From Flavobacteriaceae bacterium (GTDB lineage: Bacteria; Bacteroidota; Bacteroidia; Flavobacteriales; Flavobacteriaceae), in the NCBI GenBank assembly GCA_947379965.1, contig CANCPC010000017.1, forward strand, positions 1 to 35,525: DNA of 35,525 bases, written 5' to 3'. The position numbers were made by a program, and so were the translations under genes. Under the pieces are notes generated by a model that saw only the letters and a program-made list of their open reading frames with translations, had not been told where the DNA came from and made no database searches. Shown here piece by piece: positions 1 to 8,282 of the stretch (within the stretch, counting starts at the first letter, position 1; every line of letters begins with the position of its first letter).

Positions 1-100
1 AATTTAATATAAAAAACGTAGTTTATTTAGGAATAATTACTAAATATACACATCAGAATTATAGGGTTTAATATAGTTTTAAAATTTTAATTTTAATGAT
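1..100 (+). other. AT-rich leader upstream of the first gene
   Basis: This stretch has no open reading frame of note and lies directly before the first enzyme gene. The octamer TAGTTTTA at 74-81 differs from the Bacteroidota -7 consensus TAnnTTTG at one base. I see no TTTG/TTG box at the right distance upstream, so I do not call a promoter. The true promoter of the block may lie left of the window. Confidence 0.3.
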
Positions 101-1921
101 ATGAAATTAATCAAATTTTTTGTGTTTTTATTTTTTACATTTTTCGGGTTAAATTTATTTGCTCAAAAACAATCATCTCCAATTGAGTATGCTAAATTAA
201 TTGGGGATAAACTAATCCGAGATACTCAATTTAAATATAATTTATCTGTATTTAATAATAATCCTATTTTTAATGGTCTACAACAAGTAAATTTTCAACG
301 AACCTATGGGATTAGTACTCCAGCTGTAGCTTATGCTTATACCACTATTGATGCGCCAAATGCAATGGAATTAGATATAGAATTTGCACATAATGATGGA
401 CTTAAAATATGGTTAAATAATGAATTAATTTATTCTTTTCATGGCAATAAGAAAATTAACTTAGTGTATGATGAGAGGAACATTGAATTACAAGAAAAAT
501 GTAAGTTTAAATTAAACTCAGGTAAAAATACTTTATTAATTAAATCTGAATCTAAAGGTTTAGAATGGGGATTTTTAATGCAACCTCCTGTTTCTAAAGG
601 AGCAGTAGGTGATGTCGTTTATCCTGCTATAGGTTTGAAAAGTGTCCCTTATATCACCGAAAGTATATCAAAAATTAGTAATTGGTTAGTAATAGGTCCC
701 TTCCCTAATTTAGAAAAAAACGGAAAAAGAATTGGTCTAGATACAGAATATCCACCAGAAAAAGAGTTGGAATTTGGAAATATGTATACAGGTATAGATC
801 AAAAAGTAACTTGGACAATTCCTAAAATTGAAATTTTAGGTACGTTAATCAATCCATTACAATGGGGAACAAATTATCAGTGGAATTACCATAATGGCGG
901 TGTTGCTTGGGCAATGCAAGTTTTAGCGGAAACCACTGGGGAAACTAAATATGATAAATACGCTAGTAACTTTGGTAATTTTCATCTAGATGGTATTCCA
1001 TTTGTAGAGTATCAAGTTAGAACTTTAAATGCCGATGCATCAGCAAATAATGAAATAATTAATCCTAAATTATTAGATTTTACATTAGCTCCTTCTTTAC
1101 CTTTAATATATAAACTTAGGACATCACCGAATTTTCAAAATAGAGATAAATATGTTGATTTTGTAAATAAAATGATTCATTATGCCCGCTATGATCAGTT
1201 AAGATATCCAGGAAAGAGTTTATTCACCAGAACTTCTCCTGAGAAATATACTACTTGGGTTGATGATATGTTTATGGGAATTCCTTTTTTAGTACAAGCT
1301 TCTCAATACGCTAAAGATAAAGAGAGTAAAGATTTCTTTATGAATGATGCAGCTCAACAAGTATTAGAATTTAAAACACAAGTTTGGGATGAAGAAGCTA
1401 ATCTTTATATGCATGCTAAATATTCTCAACGCGATGTTAAATTACCACATTGGTCAAGAGCAAATGGATGGGCTATTTGGGCTATGAGTGATGTTTTAAT
1501 GTATCTACCAAAGTCACATAAAAGTTATTCTCAAATATTAAATCAATTTAAAACACATGCAAAATCCCTAGCTAGGTATCAAAATATAAGAGGATTTTGG
1601 CCTAATCTTATAGATAATCCTAGTTCAAAAGATGAAGTTTCTGGCACAGCAATATTTACAATGGCAATGGCTAGAGGAGTGAGATATGGCTGGTTAAACA
1701 AGAAAATTTTTGAGCCTATTGTCATAAAAGGTTGGAATGCATTAAAATCACAAATTGAGTCAGACGGAACGGTTCATAATATTTGTATGGGAACGATGTG
1801 TTCTGAAGATAAAAATTATTATTTAAATAGACCATTTTTTGATAATGATACTCATGGTTTGTTTGCATTGTTATTCGCTGCTTTAGAAGTAGAGAATATG
1901 ACTAATACATTAAAAAAATAA
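101..1921 (+). CDS. GH88/GH105-type unsaturated rhamnogalacturonyl/glucuronyl hydrolase with N-terminal beta-domain
   Basis: Predicted exported hydrolase that removes the 4,5-unsaturated uronic acid left at the non-reducing end after a polysaccharide lyase cut. Residues 1-21 form a signal peptide ending LFA before QKQ. Residues about 30-245 look like a beta-sandwich (NDGLKIWLNNELIYSF, NTLLIKSES), resembling PA14/sugar-binding modules. From about 255 the six-hairpin (alpha/alpha) fold begins (NYHNGGVAWAMQVL). Family hallmarks are WVDDMFMGIPFL with D388/D389 (the first or second corresponds to the catalytic Asp of YteR-type enzymes) and HWSRANGWAIWAM at 450-462, followed by SGTAIFTMAMARGVRYGWL. 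At 606 residues it is much longer than plain GH105 enzymes (about 370), the surplus being the N-terminal domain. It lies 7 bp before the heparinase-like gene, which fits a lyase/unsaturated-uronidase pair. Fold assignment is firm; linkage specificity is unknown. Confidence 0.85.
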   Translation: MKLIKFFVFLFFTFFGLNLFAQKQSSPIEYAKLIGDKLIRDTQFKYNLSVFNNNPIFNGLQQVNFQRTYGISTPAVAYAYTTIDAPNAMELDIEFAHNDGLKIWLNNELIYSFHGNKKINLVYDERNIELQEKCKFKLNSGKNTLLIKSESKGLEWGFLMQPPVSKGAVGDVVYPAIGLKSVPYITESISKISNWLVIGPFPNLEKNGKRIGLDTEYPPEKELEFGNMYTGIDQKVTWTIPKIEILGTLINPLQWGTNYQWNYHNGGVAWAMQVLAETTGETKYDKYASNFGNFHLDGIPFVEYQVRTLNADASANNEIINPKLLDFTLAPSLPLIYKLRTSPNFQNRDKYVDFVNKMIHYARYDQLRYPGKSLFTRTSPEKYTTWVDDMFMGIPFLVQASQYAKDKESKDFFMNDAAQQVLEFKTQVWDEEANLYMHAKYSQRDVKLPHWSRANGWAIWAMSDVLMYLPKSHKSYSQILNQFKTHAKSLARYQNIRGFWPNLIDNPSSKDEVSGTAIFTMAMARGVRYGWLNKKIFEPIVIKGWNALKSQIESDGTVHNICMGTMCSEDKNYYLNRPFFDNDTHGLFALLFAALEVENMTNTLKK

Positions 1922-1928
1922 GTAGAAT

Positions 1929-4526
1929 ATGAAAAATTTTTTTTTTACCATCTTGTTTTTTATTTATACTTTTTTTTCTCAAAATTTTTGTAATGCTCAG
2001 CAAAAAGAAAAAACATCAACTCAAAATACTTTATTTAATTCATATCAAAATGACACTTTAGTTAAAACAGATGTTAGGTTGCTAGAAAATTCTTCTCGAA
2101 ATTTTACTGGAAATGAAGTGCTAAATCGCGAAATAAAATGGAATAATCCCTATTCTACTGTACAAAATAATCAAATGCAGGGTTTTGATTATACTAAAAT
2201 TGGTGCTCTTTCAAAAAAAGGGATTTATCCTAGAATATTCACTTCGCCTAATGAATTTTCAGCGATAAAAGACCGATTATCTAAAACTAAAATTGGAGAA
2301 AAGTTGCTGAGTTTTGCCAATAATGAATTTGAAAAAATTAAATCAGGAACTGGCATAAATGGAAAAACCTATCAAAGTTTGCTTTTAAATGATTCAATAA
2401 TTCTAGCTCCAAATTTTCCTTATACTGATTTTGCAAATCAATTGGCTGTTCAAGGCTTATTGGCACAATTAAATAAAGATAAATATTCTATTATAAATAC
2501 TGGAAAGGTTGCTGGTAATTTTTTAAAAATATGGATTCGTTTTATAGATTCAATTCCATCCATCAAGGGTAGAGAAATGATGGTAAAAGAGCAAGTTTAC
2601 AGCCACGCTAGTATGGCAAAACTTTTCGATTTTACAGCAGCTGGAATGAGCGCTGCAGATAAAAAAAAATATATTGATTTTATGTTGCGTGAAACATCAG
2701 GTAAATATGGTGATGGGATGCAACTTCCTAATCATTGGCGTAGATGGAATCATATTGCATCAGCTTTAGCCTATCCTCTAGCCATTTTGTCTATTGAAAA
2801 TGAAAAGGGTTATGATAAACGAATATATGATAGAGGTATAGAGGTGTTACAAGATTATTTAACGTACACATTTTCAAAAGAAGGTATGAGTAATGAGGGA
2901 ATTACGTACACATTTGGACCTTTTGTTGATGATTTACTTCTTATGGGTGCAGTGGCCAAAAGAGGTCAACCAAACTTTTGGGGGCATCCCCATTTTAGAA
3001 AAATACCCGATTGGTTACTCCATGCTTTATCCCCTAATCCAAATGCTTTATGGAGTTCACATGGCGACACCGGTAGTGCTTCTGATTTGCCTTGGTTAAT
3101 GCCGATGATAATGAAATACTTTTATCCAAACGATGAAAAAATTGATTATTTACTAGCAAACGCATTACCTCAAAATCTAACTAAACTTCCTGATGTGAGT
3201 GCCTTTGTATTTGCAATTGACCCAACAAAAACTAAAGACCTTTACCATGGAATTCCTCCTGTTACTATGCCTTTAACTTTTTTTTCTGAGCAAAGAGGAT
3301 CTTTTATTACAAGAAATAAATGGGATATTAATGGTATTCAGTTTCAATTAGATGCAAGGCAGGATATGTACTTCCAGTCACATGATCATTCTGATAGAGG
3401 AAATTTTGAATTGGCCGCAAACGGTCGATTATGGGTGGTAGATGGTTGGCGTAGTACAGAAAGTAAATATCATTCAGTAATTACCATTGATGGAAGAGGT
3501 CAGGGTTATTTTGGTACACCAGCATCTTGGTTAAATTACACCGATTCTCCAAAAGCTACTTTTGGGGTAATTAATCAAAAATATTCTTATGATTGGATGT
3601 GGTTAAAATCTCCCGTTGCCGATATGATGTTAGGAAAAAAAGTTCAGTTTCAATGGCAAAATGGAGTTTATGCCGAAGCAGCTAAGTCTCTTCAAAAATA
3701 TTATCCAAATGCTAAGCCTGAGCGAGATCCTTTAATAAAAGTTGCAGAATATTTTAGTGGAAACTTGTCTACCAATCCTTTAATTTGGAATGAAGATACT
3801 TGGCCAATGCGTTTGCCTAATTATAATGTTGAATTTGCATTCAGGACCGCAGGATTGGTAAAAGGGAAACATGATTATGTATTGATTGTTGATGACATAA
3901 AAAAAGATAATCAAGAACGGTTGTATGAATGGTTAATGCCAATGCCTCTTGATATAGAGGTAGTGTCTATCAAACAATTAGTAGATGTCAAGCAAGAATC
4001 TGGACCTAACAATATTGGTTTTAATACACTTACAAACAAAGGGATTCACGGGGAGTACGATATTCTTTTAGGAGACAAGAGCATGAAACGAAATATGAAA
4101 GTGGTCGATGACACTTCAGGTGAACTAATGTACGCTGGAAGATTCTTACCTAAAAAAGGGGATCCACAATTATTAGTTCGAGTTTTAAATAGAACGGATG
4201 CACCAAGACCGAATTTAGAACCAAGTCCAAGATTGGAAGTGATAGAAAAATTAAAAACAGAAGATATGCATCAATTTTACTTGCGTACCATGGATATTGG
4301 TAAAAGATTAGTTATTCCCTCACGATCATCGCAACCAGAATTCAAAGTTTTATTATTTCCTCATTTAAATGGTGATAAGCTACCAAATACTAAATGGAAT
4401 GAAGATAGAAGTATTCTTACTGTAGAATTTAATGATCAAATCGATACTTTTTATTTTACTAAAACTAATACTGGGCGTACACGAATAAAATTAGTTAGAG
4501 ATAATGAAATTTTATTTTCTTTTTAA
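1929..4526 (+). CDS. Heparinase II/III-like protein, putative polysaccharide lyase
   Basis: Exported 865-residue protein of the heparinase II/III superfamily, which normally cleaves uronic-acid polysaccharides by beta-elimination. Residues 1-24 are a signal peptide ending CNA before QQK; the Cys is not in a lipobox. After a low-complexity linker (25-95) comes the hallmark GIYPRIFTSPNEFSAIKDRL, then an (alpha/alpha) toroid with NHWRRWNH (268-275) and KEGMSNEGITYTFG (317-330). The C-terminal beta-sheet domain carries QSHDHSDRGNF (483-493), at the usual place of the metal/catalytic His motif, and YHSVITIDGRGQGYFG (514-529). The segment DYVLIVDDIKKDNQERLYEW is shared almost line for line with the 1538-residue paralogue at 19988. 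The PL family cannot be fixed by eye; it is not an obvious PL12, PL15, PL17 or PL21. Lyase activity is inferred from fold and the adjacent unsaturated-uronyl hydrolase. Confidence 0.75.
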   Translation: MKNFFFTILFFIYTFFSQNFCNAQQKEKTSTQNTLFNSYQNDTLVKTDVRLLENSSRNFTGNEVLNREIKWNNPYSTVQNNQMQGFDYTKIGALSKKGIYPRIFTSPNEFSAIKDRLSKTKIGEKLLSFANNEFEKIKSGTGINGKTYQSLLLNDSIILAPNFPYTDFANQLAVQGLLAQLNKDKYSIINTGKVAGNFLKIWIRFIDSIPSIKGREMMVKEQVYSHASMAKLFDFTAAGMSAADKKKYIDFMLRETSGKYGDGMQLPNHWRRWNHIASALAYPLAILSIENEKGYDKRIYDRGIEVLQDYLTYTFSKEGMSNEGITYTFGPFVDDLLLMGAVAKRGQPNFWGHPHFRKIPDWLLHALSPNPNALWSSHGDTGSASDLPWLMPMIMKYFYPNDEKIDYLLANALPQNLTKLPDVSAFVFAIDPTKTKDLYHGIPPVTMPLTFFSEQRGSFITRNKWDINGIQFQLDARQDMYFQSHDHSDRGNFELAANGRLWVVDGWRSTESKYHSVITIDGRGQGYFGTPASWLNYTDSPKATFGVINQKYSYDWMWLKSPVADMMLGKKVQFQWQNGVYAEAAKSLQKYYPNAKPERDPLIKVAEYFSGNLSTNPLIWNEDTWPMRLPNYNVEFAFRTAGLVKGKHDYVLIVDDIKKDNQERLYEWLMPMPLDIEVVSIKQLVDVKQESGPNNIGFNTLTNKGIHGEYDILLGDKSMKRNMKVVDDTSGELMYAGRFLPKKGDPQLLVRVLNRTDAPRPNLEPSPRLEVIEKLKTEDMHQFYLRTMDIGKRLVIPSRSSQPEFKVLLFPHLNGDKLPNTKWNEDRSILTVEFNDQIDTFYFTKTNTGRTRIKLVRDNEILFSF

Positions 4527-4552
4527 TTTATTAAACATTAAAACATTATCTA

Positions 4553-6091
4553 ATGAAATATATTTTTCTATTTTTTCAATTGTTTCTTTTTAAATTTATT
4601 GCTGTAGCAAACGTAAAACCTAACGCTATTTTTTCAAATAATATGGTTTTACAACGTAATATGCCCATCCCTATATGGGGAACTGCTAATGATAATGAAA
4701 AAATTGAGGTGCAATTTAATGGTCAAAAGCATGAAGTTGTAACAAAAAATGGAAATTGGAAAATCTACTTGAATCCAATGAAAGAAAGTAGCTTACCTCT
4801 AACTATGACAATCAAGGGTGAGGAAAATAAAGTAACCATAACCAATATATTAATTGGTGAAGTATGGTTATGTGCTGGCCAAAGTAATATGGAGTGGGCT
4901 TTGTTTAAAACAAATGGTGGAGATGAAGCCGTTTCAAATAGTACAAATTCATTGCTTAGGATTTTTAATGTACCTCACAATCCACAAATGATGAAAGTCG
5001 AAGAAATTAAAAGTAAATGGGACTTATCAGAACCTAAAACAACTAAAAATATTTCTGCAGTAGGTTATTATTTTCTGAGCAAATTGCAAAAAGAATTAAA
5101 TGTTCCTGTAGGATTTATTAATGCTTCTTACGGAGGTACGATTATAGAAGCTTGGTTGAGCAAGGAGGTTTTGAAATTGCAACCTAATAAAGACAAATAT
5201 ATGGATATTGATATAATGAAAAGGCAATATGATTCTATATGTTTAAAAGCTAAACCTTTGATCGAAGCTTATGAAAAAGCTAAAGATTCTGCTAAACAGA
5301 TAAATCAACCCCCTCCACCTCGTCCTCAAGGTGTTCCGTTAGAGTTTAAAAGTACTACTACATTATATAATGGAGAAATTTACCCCTTGATCCCTTATGC
5401 AATTAGAGGAATAGCCTGGTATCAAGGAGAATCTAATGCCTATCCACAAAGAGCATATACTTACGCACAATTGTTATCTTCTTTAATCCATTCTTGGCGT
5501 AAAGATTGGAGACGAGATGATTTGCCATTTATTGTAATTCAATTAAGTGGTGATGCAAAAAAAGTACAAGAAAAACCAGTTGAAGTGAGCGGAAAGTCAT
5601 TACTTAAAGAAGCTCAATTTAAAGTAGTTCAATCTACCCCAAATACCGTATTGGTAACTACAAGTGATTGCGGGGAATTGGATGTGCATTATCGTGAAAA
5701 AAGACTTGTTGGCGAAAGAGTTTGTAATGCAGCATTAGCATTGGCTTATCTGCAGAAACTGGAGTTCACTGGGCCATTGTATCAATCTCATAAAATAGAG
5801 GATGCTAAAATTAGTATCAGTTTTACACATGCTAATAACGGACTATCGATCAAATCTGATTCTTCAAAACCTTTAAATTTATATGGTTTTGCTATTGCTG
5901 GTGAAGACAAAAAGTTTTATGAAGCGGATGCAATAATTGAGGGTAATAAAGTTGTAGTGAGTTCTAAAAATGTAGCTAAACCTATAGCAGTTCGGTATGC
6001 TTGGGCTGATTTTTCATTTAAATGGAATTTATTCAATACAGAAGGATATCCTGCATCTACATTCAGAACCGATGATTGGGAGTTAAATTAA
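4553..6091 (+). CDS. Sialate O-acetylesterase-type SGNH esterase (copy 1)
   Basis: Predicted exported carbohydrate O-acetylesterase. Residues 1-19 are a signal peptide ending IAVA before NVKP, the only signal peptide in the window without Gln just after the cleavage site. An N-terminal beta-domain (20-100; NMVLQRNMPIPIWGTA) precedes the SGNH core. GEVWLCAGQSNMEW holds the nucleophile Ser111, AWYQGESN lies near 288-295, and DVHYREKRLVGER holds the probable catalytic His379. This layout is typical of Bacteroidota SASA-domain esterases, including those acting on acetylated xylan (CE20-like); true sialate activity is not implied. A proline-rich loop (NQPPPPRPQG) interrupts the core near residue 250. 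It is a paralogue of the gene at 32073. It sits in an operon-like run, ending 20 bp before the next start. Confidence 0.87.
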   Translation: MKYIFLFFQLFLFKFIAVANVKPNAIFSNNMVLQRNMPIPIWGTANDNEKIEVQFNGQKHEVVTKNGNWKIYLNPMKESSLPLTMTIKGEENKVTITNILIGEVWLCAGQSNMEWALFKTNGGDEAVSNSTNSLLRIFNVPHNPQMMKVEEIKSKWDLSEPKTTKNISAVGYYFLSKLQKELNVPVGFINASYGGTIIEAWLSKEVLKLQPNKDKYMDIDIMKRQYDSICLKAKPLIEAYEKAKDSAKQINQPPPPRPQGVPLEFKSTTTLYNGEIYPLIPYAIRGIAWYQGESNAYPQRAYTYAQLLSSLIHSWRKDWRRDDLPFIVIQLSGDAKKVQEKPVEVSGKSLLKEAQFKVVQSTPNTVLVTTSDCGELDVHYREKRLVGERVCNAALALAYLQKLEFTGPLYQSHKIEDAKISISFTHANNGLSIKSDSSKPLNLYGFAIAGEDKKFYEADAIIEGNKVVVSSKNVAKPIAVRYAWADFSFKWNLFNTEGYPASTFRTDDWELN

Positions 6092-6111
6092 ATAATTATA
6101 AATTAAATAAA

Positions 6112-8280
6112 ATGAACAAAATAACAAAAATTTCTTTACTAGTATTACTGCTCTCGAGTGTAGTTTCGTTTTATGCACAAACCAATGTAAAGCGTTTTGA
6201 CACTTTCCCTAATTCAAATCATCCTGAAATTGCCTATTGGTTTATAAATAAAGATATGCTTGTTGAAGAAGCTTGGAAAAATAAAATTGATGACTTGGCT
6301 AAGAATAGTAAATATTCACTTGTTTTTATAACTGCAAGAAGCGGTGTAGATTTTTTTGATCCAGAAAAAATGCAGCCTATTTTAACTAAATTAGTGGCCT
6401 ATGCTCATTCAAAGGGTTTAAAAATTGGGTTGCAATTATGGGGTACTAATAAAAACACAAGTGAGGTTTCTAGCGAAAGAAGTATTGTAGAAAATGAAGC
6501 CATAATAGATGAGAATGGATCAGTTACTCTCAATAATGTTGCTAAACATATTCGAAATCAAAGCGGTAAACCGTTTAAGTCTAATTTATTGAAGGCATTT
6601 CTCTTTAAGGAAACAACGTCTGATTTCTATGATCCAAAGTCGTTATTAGATATTACAGAACAATGTAAAACAACCACAACTGAATCTTCGGTTACTGTTA
6701 AAATCAATCTGGATAAGAAATTTTCAGGTTATAAAGTGTATGTAATGACTCAACATTTTTATAATGTTTCGTCTAATCATTCACAAGAAGCGATTGATAA
6801 ATTTGTCAATATAATGCAAGCCTATAAAGATATTCCATTTGATGGTGTTGGACTTGATGAGTTCACGAATCTTAAATTATTTGCCACTTGGGAGTTGCAA
6901 AAGGCAAATGAAGTTTTACGAGAAAGATTGTATTCATTGGATATGGCAAAAACCTACAAAAAAAATTATGGTAGTGACTTAGAAACCACCTTGTTCGATA
7001 TGAGATATGCTCCTACGGGCAAACCAGAAAAGCGAATTAAAGCCATAAATTCCTATATGGATGTTATGCGTAAAGGCACATTAAACGTAGAAACAGCTAT
7101 GTATGATAATGCTAAGAAGATCTTTGGAGCAAACACCTTTGTAGGTTTACATGATAGTCATCATAATCATTTAGATGGTGATGAAGTATGGCAAACCGGA
7201 ATTAATTGGTGGAATGTAAAAAGAGATTATGGTCATACTGATGAAGGAACACCTACACCTACACAAATGGGTGTGGCATTTGGTTATAGTAAAAATATAC
7301 TGTATAACATGTTCTATGATAAGAGTATAGATAAAATTCAACAGAAAGCTTTCAATGATTTACGATACAACATACGTACTCATTATCATGCTATTAATGA
7401 TGTCCAGAATTGGGGAGTTAGTGTAGAACAACCTTATGCTTTAGAAAAAATTAATCCAGTAGAAAATTGTGCCCGCGTATTAAATTCTTTCAATCCTTCT
7501 TTACCAGAAATTAAACTCTTGGTAATTTTTGGTAGAGAGGCTTTAATGAATTGGTATCCAGATGCTACAAAAAGAGGTATATGTGATGTAAACGATAAAT
7601 TAAAAATTGAAGATAAGGCTGTACAAATTTGGAAAGAAGGTTATTTAAATGCTTTAGTACCAACCGATGTTATTATTGATAACAGACTTACCATAGACGC
7701 AAAAGGTAAAGCAGTTTATAATGGCCATGTATTTGATGCAATTGTGTTTTTGTACCCTGAATATGCCCAAGAAAAGACATTGAATTTTTTAGAAAAATAT
7801 GTAAATAAAGGAGGTAAGTTAATGGTTGAAGGGATTGCTTCTAAAGACTTCGATGGAAATGACATTTTAGAACGTTGGAAAAAAATTGAAAACAAGGTAA
7901 TAGCTAATAAATTTGATTTAACTAGTTTGTCACTATTAGGAATAGAAAAAAATAACTTTCCAAATGCAATTAAGATGCAAGACGGTAGTTGGATTTTTTC
8001 TGATTACAATAGTTTTTCTGAAAAGAGATTAACTTCATTTAAACAGTCTATTGATGGGCTTAGTTTCGAAGGAACTTACTCGGGATATGCTGCTATTTCA
8101 GTGCAAAATAAACAATTAATTAAGTTTGTCGCAACATCATTAAAGGAGCTTCGTATAAATGATAAAACTGTTTTGGAGTTAAATAAACCAGCCGATATAA
8201 TTATTGATAGAAAGAATGGTGAATATGAGATTGCTATTACAGGGTTAGATGTTAATATTTTAACAAATAAATTGAAATAA
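6112..8280 (+). CDS. TIM-barrel glycoside hydrolase-like protein with GATase-like domain (family unknown)
   Basis: Exported 722-residue protein. I start it at the ATG at 6112, which gives a clean signal peptide (MNKITKISLL... ending YA before QTNV). A TTG at 6076 in the same frame would add 12 residues before the signal peptide and overlap the upstream gene. Residues about 25-400 look like a (beta/alpha)8 barrel: VFITARSGVDFF, LKIGLQLWGT, FDGVGLDEFTN (D249, E250, candidate acid/base at a strand end), and VGLHDSHHNHLDGDEVWQTG. Residues about 465-580 (IKLLVIFGREALMNWYPD ... GKLMVEG) resemble the class I glutamine amidotransferase-like domain that follows the barrel in GH42 and related enzymes. 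The opening EIAYWFINKDMLVEEAWKNK recalls the start of the GH106 rhamnosidase barrel, but I cannot establish membership. Substrate unknown. It lies 2 bp before the next gene. Confidence 0.6.
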   Translation: MNKITKISLLVLLLSSVVSFYAQTNVKRFDTFPNSNHPEIAYWFINKDMLVEEAWKNKIDDLAKNSKYSLVFITARSGVDFFDPEKMQPILTKLVAYAHSKGLKIGLQLWGTNKNTSEVSSERSIVENEAIIDENGSVTLNNVAKHIRNQSGKPFKSNLLKAFLFKETTSDFYDPKSLLDITEQCKTTTTESSVTVKINLDKKFSGYKVYVMTQHFYNVSSNHSQEAIDKFVNIMQAYKDIPFDGVGLDEFTNLKLFATWELQKANEVLRERLYSLDMAKTYKKNYGSDLETTLFDMRYAPTGKPEKRIKAINSYMDVMRKGTLNVETAMYDNAKKIFGANTFVGLHDSHHNHLDGDEVWQTGINWWNVKRDYGHTDEGTPTPTQMGVAFGYSKNILYNMFYDKSIDKIQQKAFNDLRYNIRTHYHAINDVQNWGVSVEQPYALEKINPVENCARVLNSFNPSLPEIKLLVIFGREALMNWYPDATKRGICDVNDKLKIEDKAVQIWKEGYLNALVPTDVIIDNRLTIDAKGKAVYNGHVFDAIVFLYPEYAQEKTLNFLEKYVNKGGKLMVEGIASKDFDGNDILERWKKIENKVIANKFDLTSLSLLGIEKNNFPNAIKMQDGSWIFSDYNSFSEKRLTSFKQSIDGLSFEGTYSGYAAISVQNKQLIKFVATSLKELRINDKTVLELNKPADIIIDRKNGEYEIAITGLDVNILTNKLK

Positions 8281-8282
8281 TT

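Noticed and set aside
74..81. TAGTTTTA as a -7 promoter box for the first gene
   Set aside because: Lacks the final G and an upstream -33 element.
1929..2010. Lipoprotein signal in the first heparinase-like protein (Cys near residue 21)
   Set aside because: The residues before Cys (SQNF) do not fit a lipobox, while CNA before QQ fits signal peptidase I.
2893..3099. 68-codon plus-strand frame inside the heparinase-like gene
   Set aside because: Out-of-frame shadow within a conserved part of the larger gene.
6076..6111. TTG start 12 codons upstream for the TIM-barrel gene
   Set aside because: It would place a polar stretch before a well-formed signal peptide and overlap the preceding gene; ATG at 6112 is better.
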